A DNA stretch of 64,000 nucleotides from Heliocidaris erythrogramma. Its lineage: Eukaryota; Echinodermata; Echinoidea; Camarodonta; Echinometridae. The DNA lies in contig CM046873.1 of the NCBI GenBank assembly GCA_025617745.1, positions 27,789,410 through 27,853,409 on the forward strand. Reading direction: 5' to 3'. The stretch's first letter is position 1, and each line of letters starts with the position of its first letter. Made by a program: the position numbers and the translations under genes. Positions 42,316-54,362 of the stretch are shown in pieces. The notes beneath the pieces were generated by a model. It did no database searches. It was given only the letters and a program-made list of their open reading frames with translations, and was not told the DNA's origin.

Positions 42316-44040
42316 GCAGAGAAAGGTATTGGAATGGGTATATAAGCTGAGAAAAAAGACATGCAATAAATAAACAGTGTGCGAATTCGACTCAAAACAC
42401 ACAAAAAAAACATTGTAGCCTATGCTAGCCTGTTTACCAGTTCACATTAACTTTAGTATGGCCTAAAGTAATTTTTGTTGTGCTTTCTATTCATCCGTTA
42501 TGCCCTTGCTTGTCGGGAACATGGTCAATAGTGGTAGAATAATAATATTAAAGTTAAAATACAATCTATTTCTATAGGATAATGATGATATCATTATATC
42601 TCACAATCGCCAATAAACTTTTGCAATTTATAAAAAATATCATTTGTGTTGAAAAGCGCCTATACTGTGCAAATTAAGAGGTCCAAAGTTCGTCGGCGAT
42701 AAGTGGAGCGAATTAGGCCCCAAAATGTAATTCACGATACACTATGCAATAACAGAGTTATGATTGTGATCGACTATGACGAATTCTCACCATTGATTAT
42801 TTTTTATCAAACTCTAATCTAGTACACAGTTGGACAGATACAACAGGCCGTGTATTTTATCATTTGAGAATGAACCAGGAAGCAATAGACACAAAATAAT
42901 CTAATGAAGTGGTCTCTACGGCGATAAATCAACTTGGTATAGCCGGTTTCATTGCAGTGACTGTGGATTTATGATCGACATGTGATATTCACCTAGTAGG
43001 ATTATTAACCATTCGTGTATACTAACTGTTTTCTTTCATTTGCTAGAATTTCAAAAGTTGCATCCATGGCCGAAAAGCAGGAAGAAGAGGAAGTTCCGAG
43101 CTCTTTAGAAGGCTTGACGTGTCCACTATGTCTTGATATCTTCGACGATGCAACCCTCCTGACCTCTTGCGGACACACCTTTTGTCGGAAATGTCTCAAG
43201 AAATACGACCTATCCCATCAGGATCTTGACCACATGGTCTGCCCTCTCTGTAGGAAAGTCACAAAGTTGTCAGCCAACCGCGTCGATGATCTCCTATCTA
43301 ATGTGACGGTCAATGGGCTCGTAGACAACTACCACGAAAAATGTGGAGGAGCCAATGCCATTCTGGAGATGCGACAGAAATGTAATGTCTGTACAGTGCA
43401 GGGGGAAGCTGTCTCTTATTGCAGTACCTGTAACGCATTTTTATGTGGAGAATGCTTACTTTCTCATAAACGGCAAACGCTATTCTTTGCAGGTCATGGG
43501 ATCATATCCATACAGGACATCACGGAAGGGAAGGTCAGCACCGGTCATTCCTCAGAGAAGTGCTCCATCCATAAACAGGAGAACAAAGATATGTTCTGCG
43601 AGGATTGTAAGGTGCACGTCTGTTTCAAGTGCGTGATCATCGGTCATCGTGATCACAAGATAACGTCACATGAGGACTTCGAGAAGGAATTACTGGTTAA
43701 GGTTAGTCGCCAACATAACATATTGTTTTAGTCTTACCATACGTCATTCAAGTATGTTAATCCTAAACAAACAGCAGATTTGCATATTATATGTTTTCAT
43801 ATGATCTGAGATGTGATAACTAAAAATATTCACACACACTTTATCATGAACGTTTTTACTGTTTAAAATGGTAGGGTGAATAATCCACGGTGTAATGAAA
43901 TGGGTGAAGAACGTGATATGAATTCTTGTGATACTAATGATTATTTAAGTTACGACCTAAGCAGTATCATCAATGTCGTTCGCAGGATTTAAACCAAATA
44001 TAACTAGAACTCCTTTGATATTGGTAACAGGAAATGTATA

Positions 44041-44100
44041 AAAGAAGAAGAAGAAGAAGAAGAAGAAGAAGAAGACGAAGAAGAAGAAGAAGAAGAAAAG
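44041..44100. repeat. (GAA)n microsatellite (TRIM copy 1 intron)
   Basis: AAGAAGAAG repeats; a related tract is at about 63932-63965 in copy 3. Confidence 0.85.
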
Positions 44101-44589
44101 TTGCTTTATCGAGTTAGTCCGTGTAGAATCCTTTGTGGACATCATGTTACATATTAAATTATTGAACACTAATGCTGGAAGACGAAATACAGCACTGGAA
44201 CTTTTATTAACTTTTAATAATTCTTACACGCTGGTACACTTCAAGCAAGACGGGTTTCACTATAAAAATTTCTTCGTTTTAGTTTATTCTTTTTCGTAAT
44301 GTACACAGCTGATGAAGAAAATAATCAGCATAATAGTTTACATTGATTTAATCTAGATTAAAAATATAAGTACTCAAACCCTCCCTTTCCTTTTCTATGA
44401 CACACTCAGGGCGCTGTTTCACACAGTTCTATGCTGTACTTAAAAATATTTACTGTAACATGTCTCAATATAATGTTTCATCATGACTGTAACCAGTGGC
44501 GTATCTAGGGATTATGGCGCCCAGGGTAAACTATAAAAGGCCCCCCCCCCCCCCACCAACTCAATCCGATCAGCTCAAGAAGCAAACAA

Positions 44590-44738
44590 GGGCCCTGTTT
44601 CATAAAAATGTTCTTATCAATAATATCTGCCCATTTTTATGCCAAATTCGCTCTCTGCCAATCAGATTCCATGGTTTCATTAGCTTCCAACAATTATTGT
44701 AACTTGCTATTGATAACACGTTTTTTTAACGGGGCCCC
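44590..44738. mobile_element. GGGCCC-type MITE (TRIM copy 1 intron)
   Basis: GGGCCCTGTTTCATAAAAAT to TTTTTTTAACGGGGCCCC, with the CTCTGCCAATCAGATTCCAT interior. The copy at 54710 is truncated at its right end. Confidence 0.65.
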
Positions 44739-44888
44739 AGATGGAACGCATAGCACTTCGAGAAGAAGTATGAAAGCGAGTAAGCAAATCCATCATGAGT
44801 GACATTTAGATTTCAACCCTAAAAAACACGATTTATGATGTATTTTACCTTTTAGAAAAGTCGACAAGGGAGCACAGCAACCGAGTCT

Positions 44889-45204
44889 TAGGGGATGTTG
44901 CAAGAAAGTTGCAATCAATTGCAAATCCCCCAAATAAGTCGCAAATCTTGCAATTGATTGCAAGTTCCATTTAAAATACATGTATTTTTTTTTAAAGAAT
45001 CTTTTATTACTTCCTTTTTCAAAATAACATTTTTCACAATAATCAAGGTAAAATACACAAACAAATATATTCACATGCAGTATCATTGTGCCAAATTACA
45101 TAATAATAACAATAAGTAACCATATGTATCATATTTGCAATCGATTGCAAATGTTGGATTTGCAATTGATTGCAATTGATTGCAACTTTCTTGCAACACC
45201 CCAT
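44889..45204. mobile_element. TTGCAA-rich MITE (TRIM copy 1 intron)
   Basis: Left end GGGGATGTTGCAAGAAAGTT; the right end AACTTTCTTGCAACACCCC is its inverse. The arms are built of TTGCAATCAATTGCAA units. Also present in copy 2 at 54992-55300, so it predates the duplication. TTA flanks both ends. Confidence 0.75.
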
Positions 45205-45330
45205 TAGAGTTTCATTCAATCTTTGAACATTAAAAATTTTTAATTTGTAAACAAATCTTTCGGCATATTACTCCCAGTGTTAAAGATCGTATGCTCGATC
45301 TATAATGAAAAACACAAGTCAGAAAAAATT

Positions 45331-45403
45331 GGAACCAGCGGGATTCGAACCTGTCATCTACTGCTTGCCGGGCAGCGACTTAACCACCAGGCTATTCTGG
45401 TTC
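45331..45403 (-). tRNA. tRNA-like unit 1 (degenerate)
   Basis: 73 nt with perfectly pairing ends GAACCAG/CTGGTTC, an A-box-like TAGCCTGGTGG, a consensus B-box GGTTCGAATCC and a T6 run just downstream. Loop CCGGCAA sits on a GCTGC/GCAGT stem (anticodon would be GGC), but position 33 is C and the T- and D-stems pair poorly, so it is probably not a working tRNA. Confidence 0.4.
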
Positions 45404-45620
45404 ACGGCCAAGTCACGACGAACTAGAATCAAATACCCAAGATCCTCTTCTTTCTGACTCATTAATATTCAAACGGTCCGCCGTGGAACAATGGTTAGTA
45501 AACGAAGAAGCTTGACTGGGGAGGAATTTTTAATTTGTAAACAAATCTTTCAGCATATTACTCCCAGTGTTAAAGATCGTATGCTCGATCTATAATGAAA
45601 AACACAAGTCAGAAAAAATT

Positions 45621-45693
45621 GGAACCAGCGGGATTCGAACCTGTCATCTACTGCTTGCCGGGCAGCGACTTAACCACCAGGCTATTCTGGTTC
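45621..45693 (-). tRNA. tRNA-like unit 2 (degenerate)
   Basis: Identical in design to unit 1, 290 nt away, same strand. Confidence 0.4.
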
Positions 45694-45969
45694 ACGGCCA
45701 AGTCACGACGAACTAGAATCAAATACCCAAGATCCTTTTCTTTCTGACTCATTAATATTCAAACGGTCCGCCGTGGAACAATGGTTTTTTAATTTGTAAA
45801 CAAATCTGGGAGTAATATGCCGAAAGATTTGTTTACAAATTAAAAATTCCTCCCCAGTCAAGCTTCTTCGTTTACTAACCATTGTTCCACGGCGGACCGT
45901 TTGAATATTAATGAGTCAGAAAGAAGAGGATCTTGGGTATTTGATTCTAGTTCGTCGTGACTTGGCCGT

Positions 45970-46042
45970 GAACCAGAATAGCCTGGTGGTTAAGTCGCTG
46001 CCCGGCAAGCAGTAGATGACAGGTTCGAATCCCGCTGGTTCC
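45970..46042 (+). tRNA. tRNA-like unit 3 (degenerate)
   Basis: First plus-strand unit after the inversion point; T6 follows at about 46045. Confidence 0.4.
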
Positions 46043-46260
46043 AATTTTTTCTGACTTGTGTTTTTTCATTATAGATCGAGCATACGATCTTTAACACTGG
46101 GAGTAATATGCCGAAAGATTTGTTTACAAATTAAAAATTCCTCCCCAGTCAAGCTTCTTCGTTTACTAACCATTGTTCCACGGCGGACCGTTTGAATATT
46201 AATGAGTCAGAAAGAAGAGGATCTTGGGTATTTGATTCTAGTTCGTCGTGACTTGGCCGT

Positions 46261-46333
46261 GAACCAGAATAGCCTGGTGGTTAAGTCGCTGCCCGGCAAG
46301 CAGTAGATGACAGGTTCGAATCCCGCTGGTTCC
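46261..46333 (+). tRNA. tRNA-like unit 4 (degenerate)
   Basis: Same 73-nt sequence as unit 3. Confidence 0.4.
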
Positions 46334-46550
46334 AATTTTTTCTGACTTGTGTTTTTCATTATAGATCGAGCATACGATCTTTAACACTGGGAGTAATATG
46401 CCGAAAGATTTGTTTACAAATTAAAAATTCCTCCCCAGTCAAGCTTCTTCGTTTACTAACCATTGTTCCACGGCGGACCGTTTGAATATTAATGAGTCAG
46501 AAAGAAGAGGATCTTGGGTATTTGATTCTAGTTCGTCGTGACTTGGCCGT

Positions 46551-46623
46551 GAACCAGAATAGCCTGGTGGTTAAGTCGCTGCCCGGCAAGCAGTAGATGA
46601 CAGGTTCGAATCCCGCTGGTTCC
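46551..46623 (+). tRNA. tRNA-like unit 5 (degenerate)
   Basis: Same 73-nt sequence as unit 4. Confidence 0.4.
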
Positions 46624-46840
46624 AATTTTTTCTGACTTGTGTTTTTCATTATAGATCGAGCATACGATCTTTAACACTGGGAGTAATATGCCGAAAGATT
46701 TGTTTACAAATTAAAAATTCCTCCCCAGTCAAGCTTCTTCGTTTACTAACCATTGTTCCACGGCGGACCGTTTGAATATTAATGAGTCAGAAAGAAGAGG
46801 ATCTTGGGTATTTGATTCTAGTTCGTCGTGACTTGGCCGT

Positions 46841-46913
46841 GAACCAGAATAGCCTGGTGGTTAAGTCGCTGCCCGGCAAGCAGTAGATGACAGGTTCGAA
46901 TCCCGCTGGTTCC
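46841..46913 (+). tRNA. tRNA-like unit 6 (degenerate)
   Basis: Same 73-nt sequence as unit 5. Confidence 0.4.
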
Positions 46914-47130
46914 AATTTTTTCTGACTTGTGTTTTTCATTATAGATCGAGCATACGATCTTTAACACTGGGAGTAATATGCCGAAAGATTTGTTTACAAA
47001 TTAAAAATTCCTCCCCAGTCAAGCTTCTTCGTTTACTAACCATTGTTCCACGGCGGACCGTTTGAATATTAATGAGTCAGAAAGAAGAGGATCTTGGGTA
47101 TTTGATTCTAGTTCGTCGTGACTTGGCCGT

Positions 47131-47202
47131 GAACCAGAATAGCCTGGTGGTTAAGTCGCTGCCCGGCAAGCAGTAGATACAGGTTCGAATCCCGCTGGTT
47201 CC
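47131..47202 (+). tRNA. tRNA-like unit 7 (1-nt deletion)
   Basis: Like unit 6 but one base shorter before the B-box (GTAGATACAGG). Confidence 0.38.
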
Positions 47203-48620
47203 AATTTTTTCTGACTTGTGTTTTTCATTATAGATCGAGCATACGATCTTTAACACTGGGAGTAATATGCCGAAAGATTTGTTTACAAATTAAAAATTCC
47301 TCCCCAGTCAAGCTTCTTCGTTTATTAAAAATTTTGTTTTTGAAAAAAAAAATCTATTTTTCAGGTAAATGATCTTGTCCAACGTTGTACAGCCAAGAAA
47401 TCAGAACTGGAGAAGAACATACAGAATGTGGAGTCACAGCGTAGTAAACTACACACTGCCATACAGAAACTACGGGAAGATGTCAGCCAAGCCTATCGTA
47501 CCAAGGCCAAGCAACTAGACGAAAATCAACGTATACTCGTTGAGCAAATGGATGCTCTAGAGCGTAGTTTCGATGACGATCTCAACGCTCTGAAATCAAA
47601 CGACCGCCAGAAGATTAAAAGCATTTGTAGTTCGATGGATTTGGTTGCCAATGACAGACTGGGTGGTCTTGAGACAGACAGCCTGTCTGCTCATAAGTTG
47701 CTCTGTGAGGAGCTGGAGGGCATGCTAAAGGAGGTTACCGATCACACATCTGCAGCAGCCATAACTAAGAAAGCACAGAAGAAGAGATTCCAGCCTGCAG
47801 ATGATACTTGTCTTGATCTCGGGAACATCATAGAACCAGATCCAGAGTTGAAAGTAATTCAATGTGTAGATCTACGTGGAGGAATGAGTGGGATGACCAA
47901 ATACTCTGATGACAGTGTGGCTATTGGATATAGCAGTGCAGCTGGTATAGATTTGATTCAAATGGTAAACAGCAGCAGTATGCAAACATACCAAGCGGTA
48001 CCTCGGATTATGGTCTTGTGTTTCAAAGAGATAAGACGCTATGTGTATCGACGGGTACCACTGAAGCACATATCAATTCTCCAAATGGATCCAGGAAATC
48101 AACCATCCATGTGAGCAGTAATGGATATAATCTTATATTAAGCAGAAGTCCATCATATGAAATTCTCGATACAAACTCTTCAAGCCACGTCTACATCTAT
48201 GACCCGACGGGAAGCACACTCAAACACACAGTCACAACAAAACACAACATCACAAGCCAGGCATATGCAACCAAGGCGGGTTTGATCATCACAAGTTCAT
48301 GTCATTTCAATCCAAGCATAGTGACGGTCTATGACAGGGATGGGAATGCTGGGAAGCCTCTTCAAGCTCCACGTGGTGTCTACCTGTATGCTACCGTGGA
48401 CGAGCAGGACAGGGTGTATGTAGCGAATGTTGATTGTAGGAACAGTAACGTGGTGATCAGGCTCTATGACCTTGATGGTCTGAACCTGAAGGAGAGATTT
48501 CAGTTCAATGCACTGAACCTGAACCCGATTTTTATCACGTGTTACCTGGTTTCCCTCTCTCCAGAATTACTAGCTTATGCTTTTGGGAATAAACTATATT
48601 TCATTAAAGTGGTGACGTAA

Positions 48621-51083
48621 ATCCCGATATTTAGGAACTCTATCGCAATATTATTTTGACGATTCGTATCGCAATTTATATAAAAGTGATTTTTTTTTTT
48701 AAAACTCTAAATAAGAACACGAAAGATGAGCGTTGAACATTATCCTTTGATAATTATTTGTATACCCTATACCGTATACCGTATACTGTTCAAACTATGA
48801 ATGACATTATCTCACTTAGTTTTAAAGCTTTGCAAATGGCTATATTCATGAAAATTTCTACTTGCATATTCGTTTTAACTCATAATATTGTTGGTAGATT
48901 TAATATGCGGCAAATGCTAACGTGATACAAGGTATTCTGATTGTCATTATTGTTGTCATTTATTGTTAATCACAATGGTAATTTGGTTACCTTTACTATT
49001 GCTAATATTGGAGTAATTTGAAGAAACAGATGCCTCTAAAAATGAATTGACCTCTTTGAGAATGACTTATTAAACATCAAAATATGAAGAGAAAGAGAGG
49101 GGAGAGAGGGGGGCATTAAAAGAGAGATATAGAAAGAGAAGAGAGGGAATCAAAGAAGGGAATGATTAGAGAGAAAAAGGGTAAATAAAGAAAGAGGTTG
49201 ATAGGAAAGGCGGGGGAATGAGAGAGATAGATGGGGAGAGTGAGAGTGAGAGAGAATGAGAGAAACAAAGAGAGAGAGAAGAAATGTGTTTTAGACTCCG
49301 TGATATGCTGTAGAAAGAATGTATTAACCCTGCAAGTATAATGCAATGACTGATCTTGAAGGACGTGGGTAGCTTTACAAGAAATTATTATATACAAAAG
49401 AGAGATAATCATTTCCAAGACGGATTAGAAAAGTACTTATAGCATTACTGATCGAAATAGACATATTTTTTTTTAATCTTCATCATTTCTTTGTGAGATG
49501 GTGGTGAAGATGTCATGTATGTAAACCACTGACTTTTATCAACGACTTCTGATTCATCCAGACTATGATATTTACGAATGAAACAAGCGAACATGACACA
49601 TTTAGTAGAAAAAATATTTGCAAACATAAGAGGATATGATGATAATGTCTTATTTTCAACATTGTTTACCGCCACTAAAAAGCGCATCCTGGATGAATAG
49701 AACGAATAAATAAATGAATAAAGGGGATGTTTTCAGGCTAAAGTTCATTGATCATGCAACAAAAAGGTGCGATATTAAATACAGTTATTCGTATATTAAA
49801 TCATTATTATCAGGATTGCACTGTACAGTTACATTATCGATGTTTTTCATACAGAATGTCTTGTTGTGTTAATGAAAGTTCTGAACATTAATTTACTTTT
49901 CTACGATATTTAAAACCATGGAAATTCATATGAATAACATGTGTGTTGTTCTTTCCTATGGCGTGTATTAGCAGCATGGTCTCAACCAGATAATGTTTAC
50001 TGATACAGTTCATTTGTTCATTTTCTGAGATTTTGCTTCATATTCAGTCGCCTGGTTTATGCTATGTAGTACATATTGTATATATAGAATGACTGGAAAA
50101 ATTGTATACTTCTTAGGTTAATATTTCGAATGAAAACATGACGAAAAAGAAAGAGGGATAGAAGAAGTCAGAGGAGAGAGAGAGAGAGAGAGAGAAAAGT
50201 GATGAGATGATAAAACTATGAACGTGGTATTTTGTAGATGGAAATAAATATTATACAAGGAACCCTACTTGTACAAATTAGATAAATTGGTATTGAGTGA
50301 CTTGGACAGTCTCACAAGAAATGTCCTTTCTTATATGAAAACATAAACTATGGTTATTTGCAAGGCGAATAAGGAAATAATTGTATAAAAAGAAAGCGCA
50401 TAATCCATGGAAATAACAATCGCATATCATTTAATTGTGTGAGATGCTAATGTGATGCTAATGACCATCATTTATGTATGGAATATGATCTTGACTTTTA
50501 ACCACGGATTAACATGTTAGTAAATAAAACACAAGTTAAATATTTTGTTTGACAAAAAAGGTCAAATGGAGAAAGATAGCTATGATAATTGCCATCGTGT
50601 TCAACCTTGTTTTATCAATGAAAGAGCCTGGATAAAATAGATTAATAAAGAATAAAACTTTGAGGCTTAGGGGCTTTGATTAGTATACAAGATAGGCGCT
50701 ATAATAAACAAATATTTCTAATATTATTATCATCATGGTTGCAATTTACAGTTACATTATCGATGTTTGTATATTGTTTTATATGTTTTTTATTGTGTTG
50801 ACGAATGTACGAAATCTTCAATTTGTTTTCTATGATATTTAGAACCGTGGAAAGTCATGATAATGGCATATGTGTTGTTCTCTGCTATGGTGCGTACAAG
50901 CAGCAAAGTCTGATGCAGATAGTATTTGCTGGTACAGTTTATTTTCTAAGATTTCACTTCATATACGCCTACTGAGTCATATCATATAACATGCATAATT
51001 ATATACATGCACTGCATTAATGATTTATCTGATCATTTAGCCACTATAAAGCTCTGTAGTAAACTTCTTTTTCTCTAAAGAAA
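48621..51083. other. 3' flank of TRIM copy 1, with an internal ancient duplication
   Basis: No gene seen. Homologous along its length to 56628-59054 behind copy 2. Within it, 49790-50075 and 50700-50990 are diverged copies of each other (both include ACAGTTACATTATCGATG and ATATTT-AA-CC-TGGAAA). GA-rich runs at 49085-49280 and 50175-50195. Confidence 0.6.
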
Positions 51084-52110
51084 TATACTACTACTACTAC
51101 TACTACTACTACTAATACTGCTGCTACTACACTGTAAAAAACATAATATGCCCATTAGTAGCTTTTACTTATTTTCCCATGTAGAATTTACTTCAAAACA
51201 GTTTTGCCACTTACGCACTCGATTTAAGTCATAATAACTCAAATTTTCAATTTAGTAGAATATACGTGAAAACTTTTAATAAAATTAAATACAAAAGATC
51301 ATTTAAGTAATTTCAACTTGTATTAATTTAGTATCGTTAACTCAAAGTAAGAAAGTGTACGTATTACTCAAACAATTTATGTTGATTGTACTTATTTTTT
51401 TGAGTAAAGACTGGTGCAGTGCGTAATATGAGAATTAACATAATTCATGAATATTCATTAAGACCAACTTTATCTCTTTTTTAGAATTAAACAATTATTT
51501 TTTGTGGTTGAATGAGAATTAAAGGAGTTTAAAATTTAAAAAAAAAAAAAATTTTTTTAATTGTCACTCGATTCAAAACAAATCAAAACTTGATATTTCA
51601 GGAAAATTGTCAATCATATTTCCTTTTAAGATGCTACGATCACGATCAAGTATATATAAAATCGGAGCCCTTTCAATAGGGTTTGTTGGTGATGGTGGTA
51701 GATATTTAATTAAATCCTAAATGGAAAAGAGTGTCAGTGAAAGTTAGATGGGTACAAGTATAATCATGTCATACGTTTTTTTTTAATTGTTATCTATCAT
51801 GATTACAATACTTAAATTACTACGTTAATATATAAACTCACTTTAACTGAGTAAAAATTTCTTAAGCAAAATAAGTAAATTCTACTTAAAATGCCCTGTT
51901 ACAAATGCTTAAAATAATCAACGCAATCCGTTGACGAACTTTTTTTGAGTAATTTCAACGGATTATTTGTTTACAGTGTACTACTACTACTAGTACTACT
52001 ACTTCTGCTGCTGCTGCTACTACTACTGTTACTACTACTGCTGTTACTACTACTACTACTGCTGCTGCTACTACTACTATACTGCTACTACTATTGCTAC
52101 TATACTAATA
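51084..52110. repeat. (TAC)n/(TGC)n microsatellite split by an element
   Basis: CTACTACTA and CTGCTGCTA runs at 51084-51129 and 51979-52110 are interrupted by the 849-bp element at 51130-51978. Confidence 0.85.
51130..51978. mobile_element. Element with CACTGTAAA termini inserted in a (TAC)n tract
   Basis: CACTGTAAA at 51130-51138 and TTTACAGTG at 51970-51978 are perfect inverses. TACTA flanks both ends but lies in a TAC repeat, so it is uninformative as a duplication. The equivalent site behind copy 2 lacks it. No transposase frame. Confidence 0.65.
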
Positions 52111-52489
52111 CTACTACCATATTTCATTATTATGTACGCATCCATCAATAATGATGCATGATGATATAGAGCAATGTCATATACACTTGTTTCGGAAATC
52201 ATTTTTTTTCCCTTCTTCTTTTTTCCTTTTGTTTTAAAGAAAGTTATGCGAACAAGAAGCACAGTATGTTAGCAGAGATACTTGAATGGTCATTGTTGTC
52301 AGATACTATGTATTATGCTTTTATAAAAGTGCTTTCTTCCTTCATTCAAAATCACTTTTGCGATCTGGACATTTAACATTTACTGGCTATTGAACTTTTA
52401 AGGTTAGTCCCGCTATACTTTAAAGCTATGCTGCCATTTCAAATCTAATATCCATCTATTTTATAATGGTTACTGATGATGATAATGAT

Positions 52490-53726
52490 AAGATTAACAA
52501 TAATGACAATGAAGATAATAATGATGAGGATGAGGATGAGAAAGAGGAAAGCAGAAGAAGGAATTAATGGTAATGTAGACTGTAATAATGATAAATATCA
52601 ATATTAAAATCTGTTCATAATGATATTATCATTCATCTCAAGAATGACATAATGATATTTGCATTTAATATTAAACACTTTTCTAGCTATACCTCAATGG
52701 AAGACGACATTGATTACGCTAATAAACCTAAGCGGTATATTCTCATGCATGTGTCTTTATGTATTATTCTTTGAATAGTTATTGAAAATGATGACGAGGA
52801 TGATGATGATAACGAGACTGATGTTGGGAATGTATTATTCACGTCGCTCTTAAGACACCATTCAGGCTCCTATTCCTTCGCGGCACATATCGACAGTTGC
52901 CTCTCTTGACCCAGGTGTAGTGTTTGAGTACCTGATGATGAGCATTATTTCTTAAAATGTGTCGTGTGTTGGTCATGACTGCAGGAGCTACAGCCATGAT
53001 TACAATTTAGAGTGTATTTTGTTTCAGATGAGATAGTGAGTGGGTACCTGATGGGAATTATTTTTCAAGTGTGCCAGGTGTTGGTGATGGCTGCAGAAAC
53101 TAAAGCCTAGGTTATAATTTGGGATGGAGATTGCGTAAAAATTTTTCGCCCCCCCCCCCCGAAATTTCAAAATCATACTTTTTTAAATAGTGTTTTAGAC
53201 TTTTAAATGATCCAATAATAAAAAGCGATCATCTTGCCCCCCCCCCCCCCGGAAAAAAATTTCTGCGTCCGGCCTTGGGTGCAATGTCAAAGAAATGCTG
53301 AACACGATAGCGCCAAATCACTGAAACTTTCCACAACAACATACAGGTCGAAGGCACGTTAGGTGATCTATGGGAAAAACCCGCTTCTGTTTAGGGCATT
53401 AGTTCATGTACAAAACAGGAAATGACAGGCAGATTTGTGAACGTCGTCGGTGGGTTGTCACCATTACTGCGGTATATCGAGGGATAAATCTTTACAGTTG
53501 GGTAGAGAACTCTTGCAGTTTGACGTTTTCAAAGATTTATATTAATGCAGACTTAGTTCAACAGAATCAAACTATCACATATTTGTACCAGCATTCTATA
53601 ATTATTTTTCTCGTACACAACAAACTTCACATCAAAGCGGAATGTAATATTCCAAAAGTTGATTTTCTAGAAGATTCAGTGCAGGGCTGTTTTCTTTACG
53701 TTTCTAGAAATTTGCACATTGCATCC
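52490..53726. other. Upstream region of TRIM copy 2
   Basis: Closely matches 60940-62938 upstream of copy 3, including GTGGGTTGTCACCATTACTG and the pre-start TTTCTAGAAAT. It contains two long C runs at about 53149-53160 and 53237-53250. The TTCTAG just before the start codon may be a splice acceptor, implying an upstream non-coding exon. Confidence 0.5.
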
Positions 53727-54362
53727 ATGGCTGGGAAGCAGGAAGAAGAGGAAGCTCAAAACTCTTTACAAGGCTTGACGTGTCCACTATGTCTTGATAT
53801 CTTCGACGATGCAACCCTCCTGACCTCATGCCGACACACATTTTGTCGGAAATGTCTCAAGAAATACGACCTTTCCCATCAGGATCTTGGCCACATTGTC
53901 TGCCCTCTCTGCAGGAAAGTCACGAAGTTGTCAGCAAACCGCGTCGATGATCTCCTATCTAATGTGACGGTCAATGGACTCGTAGACAACTACCACGAAA
54001 AATGTGGAGGAGCCAATGCCATTCTGGAGATGCGACAGAAATGTAATGTCTGCACAGTGCAGGGGGAAGCTGTCTCTTATTGCAGTACCTGTTACGCATT
54101 TTTGTGTGGAGAATGCTTACTTTCTCATAAACGGCAAACGTTATTCTTTGCAGGTCATGAGATTAATTCTATACAGGATATTACGGAAGGGAAGGTCAGC
54201 ATCGGTCATTCCTCGGAGAAGTGCTCAATCCATAAGCAAGAGAACAAAGATATGTTCTGCGAGGATTGTAAGGTGCATGTCTGTTTCAAGTGCGTGATCA
54301 TCGGCCATCGTGATCACAAGATAAAGTCACATGAGGACTTTGAGAAGGAATTACAGGTTAAG
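53727..54362 (+). CDS. TRIM copy 2, exon with RING and B-boxes
   Basis: 212 codons, MAGKQEEEEAQ to ELQVK; donor AAG then GTTAGT. Same length as in copies 1 and 3. Confidence 0.88.

Larger units (their letters stand above)
45241..47335. repeat. Inverted array of seven 290-bp tRNA-like units
   Basis: Two units on the minus strand (45331, 45621), then a switch at about 45787-45808, then five on the plus strand (45970, 46261, 46551, 46841, 47131) with period 290-291 nt. Units are nearly identical, including flanks such as AAAGATCGTATGCTCGATC and ACGGCGGACCGTTTGAATAT. The whole block interrupts the TRIM copy 1 intron between TTAAAAATTTT direct repeats (45230-45240 and 47325-47335). Copy 2 lacks it (TTAAAAATGTT at about 55325). 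Confidence 0.9.
43066..48620 (+). pseudogene. TRIM-like RING/B-box gene, copy 1, frameshifted
   Basis: Exon 43066-43701 (212 codons, start ATCCATGG) encodes a C3HC4 RING, two B-boxes and the start of the coiled coil. Exon 47365-48620 continues it. It is nearly identical to copy 2 until about 47951, where 4 nt (ATAT) are missing relative to copy 2. The frame then runs to a stop at 48114, giving about 461 residues and losing most of the C-terminal propeller-like region, which stays readable in another frame to 48620. A separate 3-nt in-frame deletion lies near 48308. Either a young pseudogene or a truncated E3 ligase keeping RING, B-boxes and coiled coil; a sequencing indel is also possible. 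Its upstream sequence differs from copies 2 and 3. Confidence 0.8.

Noticed and set aside
45241-47335. Regular spaced repeats suggesting a CRISPR array
   Set aside because: Whole 290-bp units are repeated, there are no short repeats with unique spacers, and the context is an animal intron.
53406-53726. Upstream in-frame extension of TRIM copy 2 (107 extra residues)
   Set aside because: Not preserved in copies 1 and 3; the conserved ATG at the GCATCCATGG context is a better start.
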